A stretch of DNA of 20,770 nucleotides from an uncultured bacterium (GTDB taxonomy: Bacteria > Patescibacteriota > CALEFQ01): positions 1 through 20,770 of the forward strand of contig CALEFQ010000110.1 in the NCBI GenBank assembly GCA_937877125.1, in the 5' to 3' direction. Both the position numbers and the translations under genes were made by a program. Shown here one piece after another: positions 1-6,989 of the stretch; the first letter of the stretch is position 1; the number at the start of each line of letters is the position of its first letter. The notes under the pieces were generated by a model. It saw only the letters and a list, made by a program, of their open reading frames with translations. It made no database searches and was not told the origin of the DNA.

Positions 1-1912
1 GAGTAGTTTCGACGGTTTTTTCACCTAAACCACCAGAAAACTTCTGGGCTGATCCCTGTCTGGATATATTCTGATGTATTTTGAACTGTTTGTCAAATTC
101 CGCCTGGTCGATATCCACACCGTGTTCTTTCGCTAATTCCTGGGTCATCTCAATAGGAAAACCGTAAGTTTGGAACAAATCAAAAGCCTCTTTTCCGCTA
201 ATCCCCTTATCCTTTTGCTTCTGGAACTCACGCAGTCCTTTTTCCAAGGTTTTTTCAAATTTGTTTTCTTCCCGTTCCAGCTCGGTAATTATCCGAGCCT
301 GATTTTTCGCCAATTCCGGATATGCCGCCGCATACTGCTTAATGACCACATTGGCTAATTCACGCCCCAGCTGCTGCTGAGCCGTGATCCCAAGTTTCTT
401 GCCGAAGCGAACCGCGCGGCGGATCAAGCGCCGTAAAATATAGCCTTGCTCCACATTTGACGGCGTCACGCTTTTTTCATCACCCAAAATAAAAGTCGCC
501 GCGCGCCAGTGATCGGCGATCACGCGGAAAGCAAAAGTGTCCCGCTCATTTTCCCCGTATTTTTTGCCGCTCAATCTCTGTAGTGCTTCTATCAACGGCC
601 AGAAAAGTTCAGTGCGATAATTATCATCGAGCCCGTTTAGAACCGCCAGCGTGCGCTCCAGCCCCATTCCGGTATCGACATTTTTTTGCCGCAGGGGTCG
701 GTATTCATAAAGCCGATAACGCTCCTGGGCCAGCGTAGCCGGATGGGTGCCGATCGCTTCGCGCACCGACAATGATTTTTGAACCGCCAGCGACATATCC
801 AAGAGGTCGCCGTGCGAGACGATGATCACTTTTTGGCCGCGATAGCGCCGCAAGATTTCACCAAAAAGCTTCTCGACCCGCTGTTTGGCCTGTTCCAGGC
901 TCTCGCCGTCCGGCGGATTGACGCAATAATTAATACCGCGCTTTTTGATGTATTCGGCGCCGGGACAAGCCGCTAGAATTTCCGCTTGATTCATGCCTTC
1001 TAGTTGTCCGGGATTGCGCTCCAGCGCCAGCGGTTCCGCGACGACCGGAACCCCGCCCGGAGCGATGATCTTGGCCGTTTGCATCGCTCGCTCCAGCGGT
1101 GAAGTCAATATGACCTCCGGCTTAAAATCAGCAACCGTCTTTCGGAAAGCTTCGGCTTCTTTGACACCGGCGGGATTCAGGGGCATATCAATACTGCCCA
1201 ACATCCTTAATTGCTGGTTGCCGTCCGTTTGGCCGTGCCGCAAGAAAATCACCTCGGTCCCGGTGTCTTTTTTCTCATATTGCATGAAAACATTATTCCA
1301 GATTTCCACATATTTGCCGCAAGCGCAGCCCGGCCCGCACCCCGGCGAACACGGCGGCCGCTGCGGCGCCACGTCGTAGAACATTTCCGTATCCGGCCCG
1401 CACGGACCGGTGAGGCCCGCCGGCCCCCACCAATTGTCTTTTTTGGGCAAGAAAAAAATCCGCTCGGCGGGAATTCCCGCTCTCACCCACGCCCGGGCCG
1501 CTTCCTGGTCGCGCGGGGCATCCGCATCGCCCGCGAAACAAGTGACCGTCAGGCGCGCGGGATTCAGTCCCAAATATTTTTTGTCCGTCAAAAATTCGTA
1601 GCTCCAGGCAATTGCTTCGGCCTTGAAATAATCGCCCAAGGACCAGTTACCCAACATCTCAAAAAAAGTGTGGTGCGAGGCATCGCCGACTTCGTCGATA
1701 TCATTGACTCGGACGCATTTTTGGACATCGACCAGGCGCCGACCCGCCGGGTGCCCTTCACCCATCAGAAACGGGACTAACGGGTGCATCCCGGCCGTGG
1801 TAAACAAAACTGACGGGTCATTTTCCGGAATCAAAGAAGCCGAGGGAATTATTTTGTGTCCCCGGACGGTGAAAAAATCAAAATATAATTTTCGGAGTTG
1901 CGAGGCCGTCAT
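1..1912 (-). CDS. alaS: Alanyl-tRNA synthetase with an inserted histidine-phosphatase domain (partial, 3' end outside window)
   Basis: Class II synthetase that charges tRNA-Ala. 637 codons are visible from ATG at 1912-1910; the frame is open to the window edge. The N-terminus fits AlaRS: LFTTAGMHPLVPFL, then CVRVNDIDEVGDASHHTFFEM running into GNWSLGDYFK (residues ~66-97), DNWWGPAGLTGPCGPDTEMF (159-178), EIWNNVFMQY (203-212) and the motif-3 signature DTGMGLER (413-420). A cysteine cluster (C188, C192, C196, C198) lies just before EIWNNVF and may bind metal. Between EIWNNVFMQY and DTGMGLER, where AlaRS normally has a short loop, sits a ~190-residue histidine-phosphatase domain. The visible end (GGLGEKTVETT) is where the editing domain would begin, so its presence cannot be judged. 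The ATG overlaps the upstream stop as ATGA, suggesting translational coupling with the coiled-coil genes; there is no Shine-Dalgarno sequence. Confidence 0.95.
   Translation of the reverse strand, partial: MTASQLRKLYFDFFTVRGHKIIPSASLIPENDPSVLFTTAGMHPLVPFLMGEGHPAGRRLVDVQKCVRVNDIDEVGDASHHTFFEMLGNWSLGDYFKAEAIAWSYEFLTDKKYLGLNPARLTVTCFAGDADAPRDQEAARAWVRAGIPAERIFFLPKKDNWWGPAGLTGPCGPDTEMFYDVAPQRPPCSPGCGPGCACGKYVEIWNNVFMQYEKKDTGTEVIFLRHGQTDGNQQLRMLGSIDMPLNPAGVKEAEAFRKTVADFKPEVILTSPLERAMQTAKIIAPGGVPVVAEPLALERNPGQLEGMNQAEILAACPGAEYIKKRGINYCVNPPDGESLEQAKQRVEKLFGEILRRYRGQKVIIVSHGDLLDMSLAVQKSLSVREAIGTHPATLAQERYRLYEYRPLRQKNVDTGMGLERTLAVLNGLDDNYRTELFWPLIEALQRLSGKKYGENERDTFAFRVIADHWRAATFILGDEKSVTPSNVEQGYILRRLIRRAVRFGKKLGITAQQQLGRELANVVIKQYAAAYPELAKNQARIITELEREENKFEKTLEKGLREFQKQKDKGISGKEAFDLFQTYGFPIEMTQELAKEHGVDIDQAEFDKQFKIHQNISRQGSAQKFSGGLGEKTVETT
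698..1267 (-). other. Histidine-phosphatase domain embedded in AlaRS
   Basis: Domain annotation inside alaS, residues ~216-405. It carries the full signature of the phosphoglycerate-mutase-like branch: LRHGQT with phospho-acceptor H226, SIDMPLNPAG (240-249), TSPLERA (270-276), a likely acid residue E298 followed by GQLEG (302-306), PPDGES (333-338) and VSHGD with H367. Both catalytic histidines, the arginines R225 and R275 and the acid are present, so an active enzyme is likely. The frame is uninterrupted on both sides. The AlaRS sequence resumes at PLRQKNVDTGMGLER. The substrate is unknown. Confidence 0.92.
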
Positions 1913-2529
1913 AAATTTGGCGATGAACTAATGGTCGGCGGGGGCTGCGAGAGATCCTGGTTTTGAGCCAAATCCGCCTTGAGTTCGTTTAATTTCGCGA
2001 CATCCTGCGGCGTAGCCGGACGAGTTTTCAGATCATGTTCCAGTTTGGCCATCTCCTGGGCTAAGAGCGCTTCATTCCAGCGCCTTTTCTGCTCCGCAGC
2101 GGAATCGGCCTGTGATTTTTTACCGGATTCAAGACTCTCTTGCGACAAACGAAGTTTTAATAATAACACCTTCTGATTTAGCTCGCGGTAACGCGCCTGG
2201 AGGCCTTCCATCTCGTAGCGCCGGGAGTCCCGCTCTTGTCTTTCCCGGGGCCAGTCTTCCTGGTAAAGCTTCTTCAGCTCTTCTTGTCGGCGCCGTAATT
2301 CGCTCTCGATCTTACTAATGGAATCAAGAAAGGGCTCAATTCGATCAGCCGCCGCCAATTGGTCGCGATGATGACGCAAGATTCCCCGTTCAATCTCTTC
2401 TTGTTCGATTTTTTTCTTGTCGCGCTCGATTTTTTCGTAATGCGCCACGGCCAAGTCTACCTGCTGTTCCAATGCCGTTGCTTCACTTTCTAACCTATTA
2501 AGTTTTGGTGATGCTTTTGGCGGTTTCAT
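1909..2529 (-). CDS. Coiled-coil protein, 206 aa, unknown function (fourth of four)
   Basis: No family recognised. The protein is almost entirely charged heptad-like helix rich in E, K, R, Q and L from residue ~8 to ~190, including runs such as ERDKKKIEQEEIERG. It ends in a short proline/serine tail (QPPPTISSSPNL). There is no signal peptide, membrane segment or cysteine, so it is probably cytoplasmic. The start ATG (2529-2527) is one base after the stop of the preceding 230-aa gene, and its stop overlaps the alaS start as ATGA. It is therefore very likely co-transcribed with alaS. It may pair with its coiled-coil neighbours, but that is inference. Confidence 0.85.
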   Translation of the reverse strand: MKPPKASPKLNRLESEATALEQQVDLAVAHYEKIERDKKKIEQEEIERGILRHHRDQLAAADRIEPFLDSISKIESELRRRQEELKKLYQEDWPRERQERDSRRYEMEGLQARYRELNQKVLLLKLRLSQESLESGKKSQADSAAEQKRRWNEALLAQEMAKLEHDLKTRPATPQDVAKLNELKADLAQNQDLSQPPPTISSSPNL

Positions 2530-2530
2530 A

Positions 2531-3223
2531 TTATCGTCCCATTTTAGCTTGCTCCAAACTCTTTTTTAGCAACGCCATTTCCCGCTGGACCCGATCCAGG
2601 GTCTGCGGCGGAATCGCCATGATTTTTTCAAAGCGGGACTGAAACTGCCTGACCTTTGATTGCACCCGCTGTTGTTCGGATGAAAACCCGTGGACTTGTT
2701 GCTGAAAACTCGAGGCGTCATGCGCCAGGCGCTGATAATCATTCTGGGTCCTGATTTGCTGTTGGCGCAAATGCAATTCCTGCGACTGATTAGCGAGAAT
2801 GCGCCGGTCTTGCTCTACCTTGCGGATTTCCTCGGCCAGGCCGCGCCGCTCCATATCAGCCATTTTCAGCACTCCCATTTCGGTATTAAAATCATTTTCA
2901 ATGACCCCTAATTTTGCCAACAAAGCATTGGCTTGGGCGATAAACTTCGATTTATCAAATTTTTTTTCCAGTTCCCGCCGTTTGGCAATCTTGGCATTAA
3001 CCTGAAAGACCTTGTCGGCGGTGATTGGGTTCGGCTTCTTATTGGCATCTAAGGCGCGCTTCAATTCGGCCTGCAAAACAGCCAGGGACGGCATTGATTC
3101 TAATTCGCGCCGTTCGGCCGATTTTGACAGCTGTCCGGTCGCCCCCATGATACTGAAACCAGCCGCTTCTATTTCAGAGCGCAAGGACTTAAGCCGGTAT
3201 TCAATTGTGCTGATATCGGCCAT
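2531..3223 (-). CDS. Coiled-coil protein, 230 aa, unknown function (third of four)
   Basis: No family recognised. N-terminal residues 1-45 look like a short helical region (MADISTIEYRLKSLRSEIEA). They are followed by a less charged stretch containing NKKPNPITADKVFQVNAKI (~62-80), then long helix with heptad-like spacing to the end, glutamine-rich in the middle (LHLRQQQIRTQNDYQRL). It has no membrane segment, signal peptide or cysteine. It starts 3 bases after the 408-aa gene's stop and ends 1 base before the 206-aa gene, which is operon-like packing. Upstream of the ATG is only a weak AAGG. Function cannot be assigned. Confidence 0.85.
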   Translation of the reverse strand: MADISTIEYRLKSLRSEIEAAGFSIMGATGQLSKSAERRELESMPSLAVLQAELKRALDANKKPNPITADKVFQVNAKIAKRRELEKKFDKSKFIAQANALLAKLGVIENDFNTEMGVLKMADMERRGLAEEIRKVEQDRRILANQSQELHLRQQQIRTQNDYQRLAHDASSFQQQVHGFSSEQQRVQSKVRQFQSRFEKIMAIPPQTLDRVQREMALLKKSLEQAKMGR

Positions 3224-3226
3224 AGT

Positions 3227-4453
3227 TCAGCCTTTTAGCTTCTGGAAATCTTCTTTGGCCTGATTAAAATCATTCATCATCCGCCGCACGCGCGACTGCA
3301 ACATCGCGACCTGTTGGGGTTCGGCCTGAGCCATCGACCCTTGAAGCATCTGCACATCACGCTCCAAGACCTTCATTTCCAGCTCCATTTTTTCCTGCTG
3401 GAATTTTTTATCAGACTCTTTTTCCTTTTGGGCCTCGAGGTCCTTGATTTTCTGCTCAATCAGCTTGACCTCGCTTTCTGATCCTCCGCCCGAGGCCGGC
3501 TGATTTTGCTGAGAATGCTGTTTTTGCTTTTCCTCAATCTCGCGGCGTTTCAACTGTCGGGCCTGCTCTTCCTGCATATGGCGCCGTGCCGTCTCCTGAT
3601 GCCGGGATAATTGCTGCTTAATCTCATGCTCTTGTTTTTGAAAATCGGCGAGCCAGCGCACTTGGCCCTTTTGCTCGCGCTCCATGTCCTTATCAATTTC
3701 CTCGATGGTTTTTTGCAGTTCGGCAATTTTCTTCATTACCCGCTGAATCTGGCCGGCCGATCGCGCCTCGCTCACCGTCTGATCTACCCGCGACTCTTTT
3801 TGGAGCCGCTCCTTGAGCAGGCGGATTTCCGTCTTGAGCCCGCGAATTTCCGACTTAAGCGCCTGTTCTTCTTTTTTTCGTCCCGTCTCGGTTAAGGATC
3901 CTTTTTGCTTGGCCTGGGAGAGGCCATACCAGATTTTCTCGGTTCGAGCCAATTCCTTCTGTTTTTTTGCGAGCTCGCGTTTCAATTGCGCCGAGCCGGA
4001 ACTGCCGCGGCGCCGGGAACGCAGCCGATTAAGCTCTTGCTGGGCGGCGGACAAATCCCGGCCTAAATCCAGCCGGCGCATCTTCGCCATCTCATCTTTT
4101 TTTTTGACGTCGGTCTCACGGCGCAATTTTTCGGTATTTAGCTTGGTCAATTCATCCCGTAAGCGAACCGACTCCGACTCCGCTAATTCCGCTTCTCGTT
4201 TGGCGCGAGTAGCTTCTTCCCGCAACTTGCTTATCTCTCCAGCAAAATCAAGCGTCGGCGCCGGTGACGTCGCTTGCCCCGCCGGAGTTGACCGAACGGA
4301 TTCCAAAAATCGGCGCTGCTGGCTTAGCGCGGCGTCGATTTGGCTACTCGAATGCTGTCCGGCAGATCCCTGGCCGACTTCCCGAATTTTTTCGTGGAGC
4401 TGTCGCACCCGCCATTCCACCCGGGCAATTTCACTTTCCGCGAGATAGGACAT
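3227..4453 (-). CDS. Long coiled-coil protein, 408 aa, unknown function (second of four)
   Basis: Highly charged, extended coiled coil with no recognised enzymatic motif. Helical blocks cover residues ~1-35, ~70-160, ~165-310 and ~320-405. They are separated by low-complexity breaks: a serine/proline region near 35-65, a basic RSRRRGSSGS segment, and a Q/S/G linker (HSQQNQPASGGGSES). It has no signal peptide or membrane helix. I chose ATG at 4453 (MSYLAESEIARVEW). A TTG three codons upstream (4462) lies inside a heptamer repeat and is less likely. There is no Shine-Dalgarno sequence. The plan resembles SMC/Rad50 arms without the ATPase heads, but that likeness could be purely compositional. 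Confidence 0.85.
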   Translation of the reverse strand: MSYLAESEIARVEWRVRQLHEKIREVGQGSAGQHSSSQIDAALSQQRRFLESVRSTPAGQATSPAPTLDFAGEISKLREEATRAKREAELAESESVRLRDELTKLNTEKLRRETDVKKKDEMAKMRRLDLGRDLSAAQQELNRLRSRRRGSSGSAQLKRELAKKQKELARTEKIWYGLSQAKQKGSLTETGRKKEEQALKSEIRGLKTEIRLLKERLQKESRVDQTVSEARSAGQIQRVMKKIAELQKTIEEIDKDMEREQKGQVRWLADFQKQEHEIKQQLSRHQETARRHMQEEQARQLKRREIEEKQKQHSQQNQPASGGGSESEVKLIEQKIKDLEAQKEKESDKKFQQEKMELEMKVLERDVQMLQGSMAQAEPQQVAMLQSRVRRMMNDFNQAKEDFQKLKG

Positions 4454-4455
4454 AA

Positions 4456-4499
4456 ATAACAAGTAACAAGTAACAGGTAAAAAATTAAAATGGTAACAA
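4456..4499. repeat. Heptamer repeat GTAACAA in the 408-aa/112-aa intergenic gap
   Basis: Four head-to-tail 7-base units, ATAACAA, GTAACAA, GTAACAG and GTAAAAA, occupy 4456-4483. A further exact GTAACAA lies at 4493-4499. The array sits directly upstream of the 408-aa gene's start. Its unit length matches the separate heptamer arrays at 4912 and 9964. Confidence 0.7.
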
Positions 4500-4518
4500 G
4501 AATTATTCTAATTCTTGT
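4496..4518 (-). terminator. Perfect 10-bp hairpin between two coiled-coil genes; possible weak terminator or attenuator
   Basis: ACAAGAATTA, loop TTC, TAATTCTTGT: a perfect inverted repeat. Read on the minus strand it is followed by TACCATTTTAATTTTTT, a broken U-tract. It could partly end transcripts from the 112-aa gene or stabilise a processed mRNA end before the 408-aa gene. It lacks a GC-rich stem, so a strong terminator is doubtful. Confidence 0.4.
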
Positions 4519-4541
4519 AGTTTTTATCTTTTACTTGCTAA

Positions 4542-4880
4542 TTAAAACTGTTGATTTTGCTTATTTTGCTGTTCGATGCGATCGAGATTTTGCTGAGCCA
4601 TCGTCATATCCTGATTGAGTTCCTGAACCCGTTTGTCCAGATCGTGAAAAGCGCGATTCCACCGATCGGAAAATTCATATGTCGCCTTTTGCATCTTATT
4701 GACGCTGTCGTAGTCCCGGCGGTCTTGCGCTACTTTTAGCTGTTGCTGTATTTGTTGTTGTTCCTGATATTGCTGGCGTTGCATGTCGTCGCGCTGGCGG
4801 CGCAGCAATTCCAGTTCGCGCTGAATTTGCGGGATGGCCCGCTGGGAATCCCCCTGATTCCATGATGAAGAAATAGCCAT
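4542..4880 (-). CDS. Glutamine-rich coiled-coil protein, 112 aa, unknown function (first of four)
   Basis: A small soluble protein that is about one quarter glutamine, with heptad-like helix from residue ~15 to ~110 (IQRELELLRRQRDDMQRQQ, then a Q-rich stretch). It ends QQNKQNQQF. There is no membrane segment, signal peptide or known domain. It is the first gene after a good promoter (TTGACT-17-TATAAT), with a leader of about 16 bases and no Shine-Dalgarno sequence. An 88-base gap with repeats and a hairpin separates it from the next coiled-coil gene, so its expression may differ from theirs. Confidence 0.8.
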   Translation of the reverse strand: MAISSSWNQGDSQRAIPQIQRELELLRRQRDDMQRQQYQEQQQIQQQLKVAQDRRDYDSVNKMQKATYEFSDRWNRAFHDLDKRVQELNQDMTMAQQNLDRIEQQNKQNQQF

Positions 4881-4902
4881 AAATTTTTGCTTAATTGACT
4901 AT

Positions 4903-4931
4903 ATTATACTAAGTCAAAAGTCAAAAGTCAA
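4903..4931 (-). promoter_or_regulatory. Promoter of the coiled-coil/alaS gene run
   Basis: Minus strand: -35 TTGACT (4931-4926), 17-base spacer, -10 TATAAT (4908-4903), expected start near 4896. The -35 is the outermost of three tandem heptamers. The two inner TTGACT copies lie 10 and 3 bases from the -10, too close to serve. Confidence 0.75.
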
Positions 4932-4932
4932 A
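4912..4932. repeat. Three perfect tandem heptamers AGTCAAA (minus strand TTTGACT)
   Basis: Three exact 7-base units at 4912-4918, 4919-4925 and 4926-4932. Each contains a -35-like TTGACT on the minus strand. The array overlaps the promoter of the 112-aa gene. Confidence 0.9.
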
Positions 4933-4948
4933 ATGGTTATCTTTACGC

Positions 4949-5095
4949 TCAGAAAGCCTGGAACATGATAATCGAAGCGATAATCAGAACGATCGCTAAA
5001 ATTAGCCATTTTTTCTTTTTATCATTATCAATAAATTTCCAAAGCGCTAAAAATCCCGCGATAAACACTAGTATTCCCAGAAAATAAGGTTTCAT
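4949..5095 (-). CDS. Small two-helix membrane peptide, 48 aa
   Basis: Begins MKPYFLGILVFIAGFLALWK and ends IIMFQAF. Two hydrophobic helices (residues ~4-20 and ~30-45) are joined by a charged turn DNDKKKK. The positive loop suggests a hairpin with both ends outside the cytoplasm. The ATG overlaps the mnmA stop as ATGA, and a good Shine-Dalgarno sequence (AGGGAGGTG) lies 8-9 bases upstream inside the mnmA end. That ribosome site is strong support for a real gene even though it is short. No family is recognised. It is probably translated from the hydrolase-mnmA transcript. Confidence 0.75.
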   Translation of the reverse strand: MKPYFLGILVFIAGFLALWKFIDNDKKKKWLILAIVLIIASIIMFQAF

Positions 5096-6189
5096 TGTGC
5101 GAGCACCTCCCTGATTACCCCTCCTCCTAAAACCTTGTTGCCGGCATAAAAAACCGCCGATTGCCCGGGAGTGATCGCCCGTTGAGGGGAACGAAACCTC
5201 ACTACCAACTGTCGTTTTTCATGACAAATTTCCGCGATGCCGGCGGCCGAACGATAGCGAATTTGGACCTTGGCGCGGATCGGGAACCGCTCCGGAGGAA
5301 TAATCCAAGTTGCCTTTGTGACGGTAAAATTTTTGGCCAGCAAGTCACGAGGATTATCCGTCACTACCAGTTCGTTATTTTTTAGGTTTTTTGACAAAAC
5401 GAAATAAGGCCGTGATCGCCCGCCCACGACGCCCTTGCGCTGACCGATTGTGTAAATCGGAAAACCCTGGTGAGCACCGAGCACCTGGCCCGATTTGGTA
5501 ACGATTTTTCCCGGCTTTAGCGCCAGATATTTTTTCAGGAAAAGCCGCACCTTCTGGTCCGGGACAAAACATACCTCCTGGCTTTCCGCCCGCGCGGCCG
5601 ACGGCAGACCCAACCGTGCCGCCAACGCCCGCACCTCGGATTTTCGATACGAACCGACAGGAAAGAGAACGCCCTTCAACTGGGCCGGCGTCAAACGATA
5701 AAGGAAATAAGACTGGTCTTTCCATGGATCAGCGCCGCGCCGCAGTTTTACTCGCGAACCAGATCTAGTGATTCGCGCGTAGTGTCCGGTAGCCACCAGA
5801 GAAATTCTCAGTTGTCGCGCTTTTTTGAGCAGTAACCCGAATTTTATTTTCTCATTGCAGACAACGCAAGGATTCGGCGTTAAACCCTGGCTGGAACGCG
5901 TCAGGAAATCATCCACCACCAGCCGCTTGAATTCTTTTTCGAAATTCAAAGTATATAATTTTATCCCCAAATGCCCGGCAACTTTTTGGGCCTGCCGGTA
6001 TGATTCTCGGGAGCAGCAGACGTTTTCTGAACAAGCGGAAACCGCCGGCGGATGCCAGAACTTCATAAAAACGCCAATCACCTCATAACCCTGCTTTTGC
6101 AGTAAAGCCGCCGACACGGAGCTATCGACCCCGCCGGACATGGCACAGATGACTCTGGGCTTCGTTCTTATTTTTTTCGCCTTAACCAT
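5092..6189 (-). CDS. mnmA: tRNA-specific 2-thiouridylase MnmA
   Basis: Adenylates and thiolates U34 of tRNA-Lys, -Glu and -Gln in the cytoplasm. Visible motifs: PP-loop SGGVDSS (residues 18-24), NPCVVCNEKIKFG (106-118) with C111 aligning to the E. coli catalytic Cys102, TGHYARI (134-140), DQSYFLY (158-164), FPVGSYRKSEVRALA (176-190), ESQEVCF with C207 as the second catalytic cysteine, and YTIGQRKG (246-253). Length 365 aa is normal for the family. The CxxC at 108-111, in place of the DxxC of E. coli, together with C207 could hold the Fe-S cluster proposed for some members. The start ATG lies 22 bases inside the upstream hydrolase gene, so the two are co-transcribed. No good Shine-Dalgarno sequence is close to the start. 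Confidence 0.97.
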   Translation of the reverse strand: MVKAKKIRTKPRVICAMSGGVDSSVSAALLQKQGYEVIGVFMKFWHPPAVSACSENVCCSRESYRQAQKVAGHLGIKLYTLNFEKEFKRLVVDDFLTRSSQGLTPNPCVVCNEKIKFGLLLKKARQLRISLVATGHYARITRSGSRVKLRRGADPWKDQSYFLYRLTPAQLKGVLFPVGSYRKSEVRALAARLGLPSAARAESQEVCFVPDQKVRLFLKKYLALKPGKIVTKSGQVLGAHQGFPIYTIGQRKGVVGGRSRPYFVLSKNLKNNELVVTDNPRDLLAKNFTVTKATWIIPPERFPIRAKVQIRYRSAAGIAEICHEKRQLVVRFRSPQRAITPGQSAVFYAGNKVLGGGVIREVLAQ

Positions 6190-6941
6190 AAAATAATTTC
6201 TGAAAACATTTTCCTCTGGACCCCGGGCATAATGAACAAATGATTGCTGTTCTTTATCAGCACTAGTTTTTTGGGGCCGGCGAGATGATTATATGTTTCA
6301 CGAGCTAATTCAGCGGGAATAGTCTTGTCTTTTCCGCCGGCAATAAGCAGTACGGCCGCCTTGATTTTCTTGACGCGCTCGTCAAACCTGAACTTTTTGG
6401 CATAAGGCCACAAGGTTTTTTCACACCGCTGTCCCGGCAAAACCTTGAAAGGACGGAAATAAACCGCGCCATCGCGTTCAAACATTTGCCCCTTGTTCAT
6501 CAGGCGCCGCACAACGTTTTCGAAATTCAGCGCGGATCCGATCGCCACGATACGCTTGATCCGAGGCTCAACCTCCCCGGCCATCAGAGCCGTAATTCCG
6601 CCCAAGCTATGGCCAATCACCGCCAAATGCGACAGGTCCAGACGGCTATCTTTTTCCAGTAAATTTATGAGGGCACGCAAGTCTTTGACGTTGCGCGGCA
6701 AAGTCACATCGCTTTTGCGCCCGGGCGATAATCCGTGCCCGGCCTGGTCATAACGAAAAACCGCGTATCCCCGGGAGATCAGCAACCGCCGCAACGCCGG
6801 AAAAAACAAGGTCCGGCTATGCGCCAAGAACCCGTGGCACAAAATCACCAAGGGAACGGGGAGTTTTTTGGTTTTCGGCCAGCTCAGCTGATTGTCCAAC
6901 AGATGGCCGGTCACGCTTTTTAGGCGCAGCGTTTCGTTCAT
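6168..6941 (-). CDS. Alpha/beta hydrolase (serine aminopeptidase/lysophospholipase-like)
   Basis: A 257-aa cytoplasmic alpha/beta-hydrolase. Expected elements in order: oxyanion motif HGF (36-38), YDQAGHGLS (64-72), nucleophile elbow GHSLGG with S112, acid D205 in AGGKDKTIP and base H234 in NSNHLF. The triad is complete and the length fits a single domain with a small cap (~140-185). There is no signal peptide. The substrate cannot be predicted; esterase, lipase and S33-type peptidase are all possible. It is first in the hydrolase-mnmA-48-aa unit and has an extended -10 promoter 21 bases upstream. It is divergently transcribed from the sortase gene. Confidence 0.9.
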   Translation of the reverse strand: MNETLRLKSVTGHLLDNQLSWPKTKKLPVPLVILCHGFLAHSRTLFFPALRRLLISRGYAVFRYDQAGHGLSPGRKSDVTLPRNVKDLRALINLLEKDSRLDLSHLAVIGHSLGGITALMAGEVEPRIKRIVAIGSALNFENVVRRLMNKGQMFERDGAVYFRPFKVLPGQRCEKTLWPYAKKFRFDERVKKIKAAVLLIAGGKDKTIPAELARETYNHLAGPKKLVLIKNSNHLFIMPGVQRKMFSEIILWLRRKK

Positions 6942-6953
6942 AAAACGTAATTA

Positions 6954-6983
6954 TTGGACTAATTATACCACACCGCTTACAAT
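6954..6983 (+). promoter_or_regulatory. Sortase promoter, predicted leaderless start
   Basis: TTGGAC (6954-6959), 18-base spacer, TACAAT (6978-6983). The -10 ends only 6 bases before the ATG at 6990, so transcription should begin at or next to the start codon. No Shine-Dalgarno sequence exists, which agrees with leaderless initiation. It overlaps the divergent hydrolase promoter. Confidence 0.6.
6962..6970 (-). promoter_or_regulatory. Extended -10 promoter of the hydrolase-mnmA unit
   Basis: Minus strand TGGTATAAT: a TGn extension plus perfect TATAAT (6967-6962). No convincing -35 is present. The expected start near 6955 gives a leader of about 14 bases. The same TGGTATAAT occurs upstream of the 438-aa membrane gene (17638-17630). 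Confidence 0.65.
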
Positions 6984-6989
6984 AATTTT

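Noticed and set aside
698..1267. The AlaRS insert as an intein
   Set aside because: There is no Cys/Ser start and no HN-Cys/Ser/Thr end at the boundaries, and the sequence carries histidine-phosphatase motifs throughout.
698..1267. The insert as a separate gene joined by a sequencing frameshift
   Set aside because: Translation stays in one frame from 1912 to 1 without stops, and AlaRS motifs are in frame on both sides.
1211..1780. A 189-aa plus-strand reading frame opposite alaS
   Set aside because: It is antisense to well-conserved AlaRS sequence, has no ribosome site, and is explained by GC-rich codons of the real gene.
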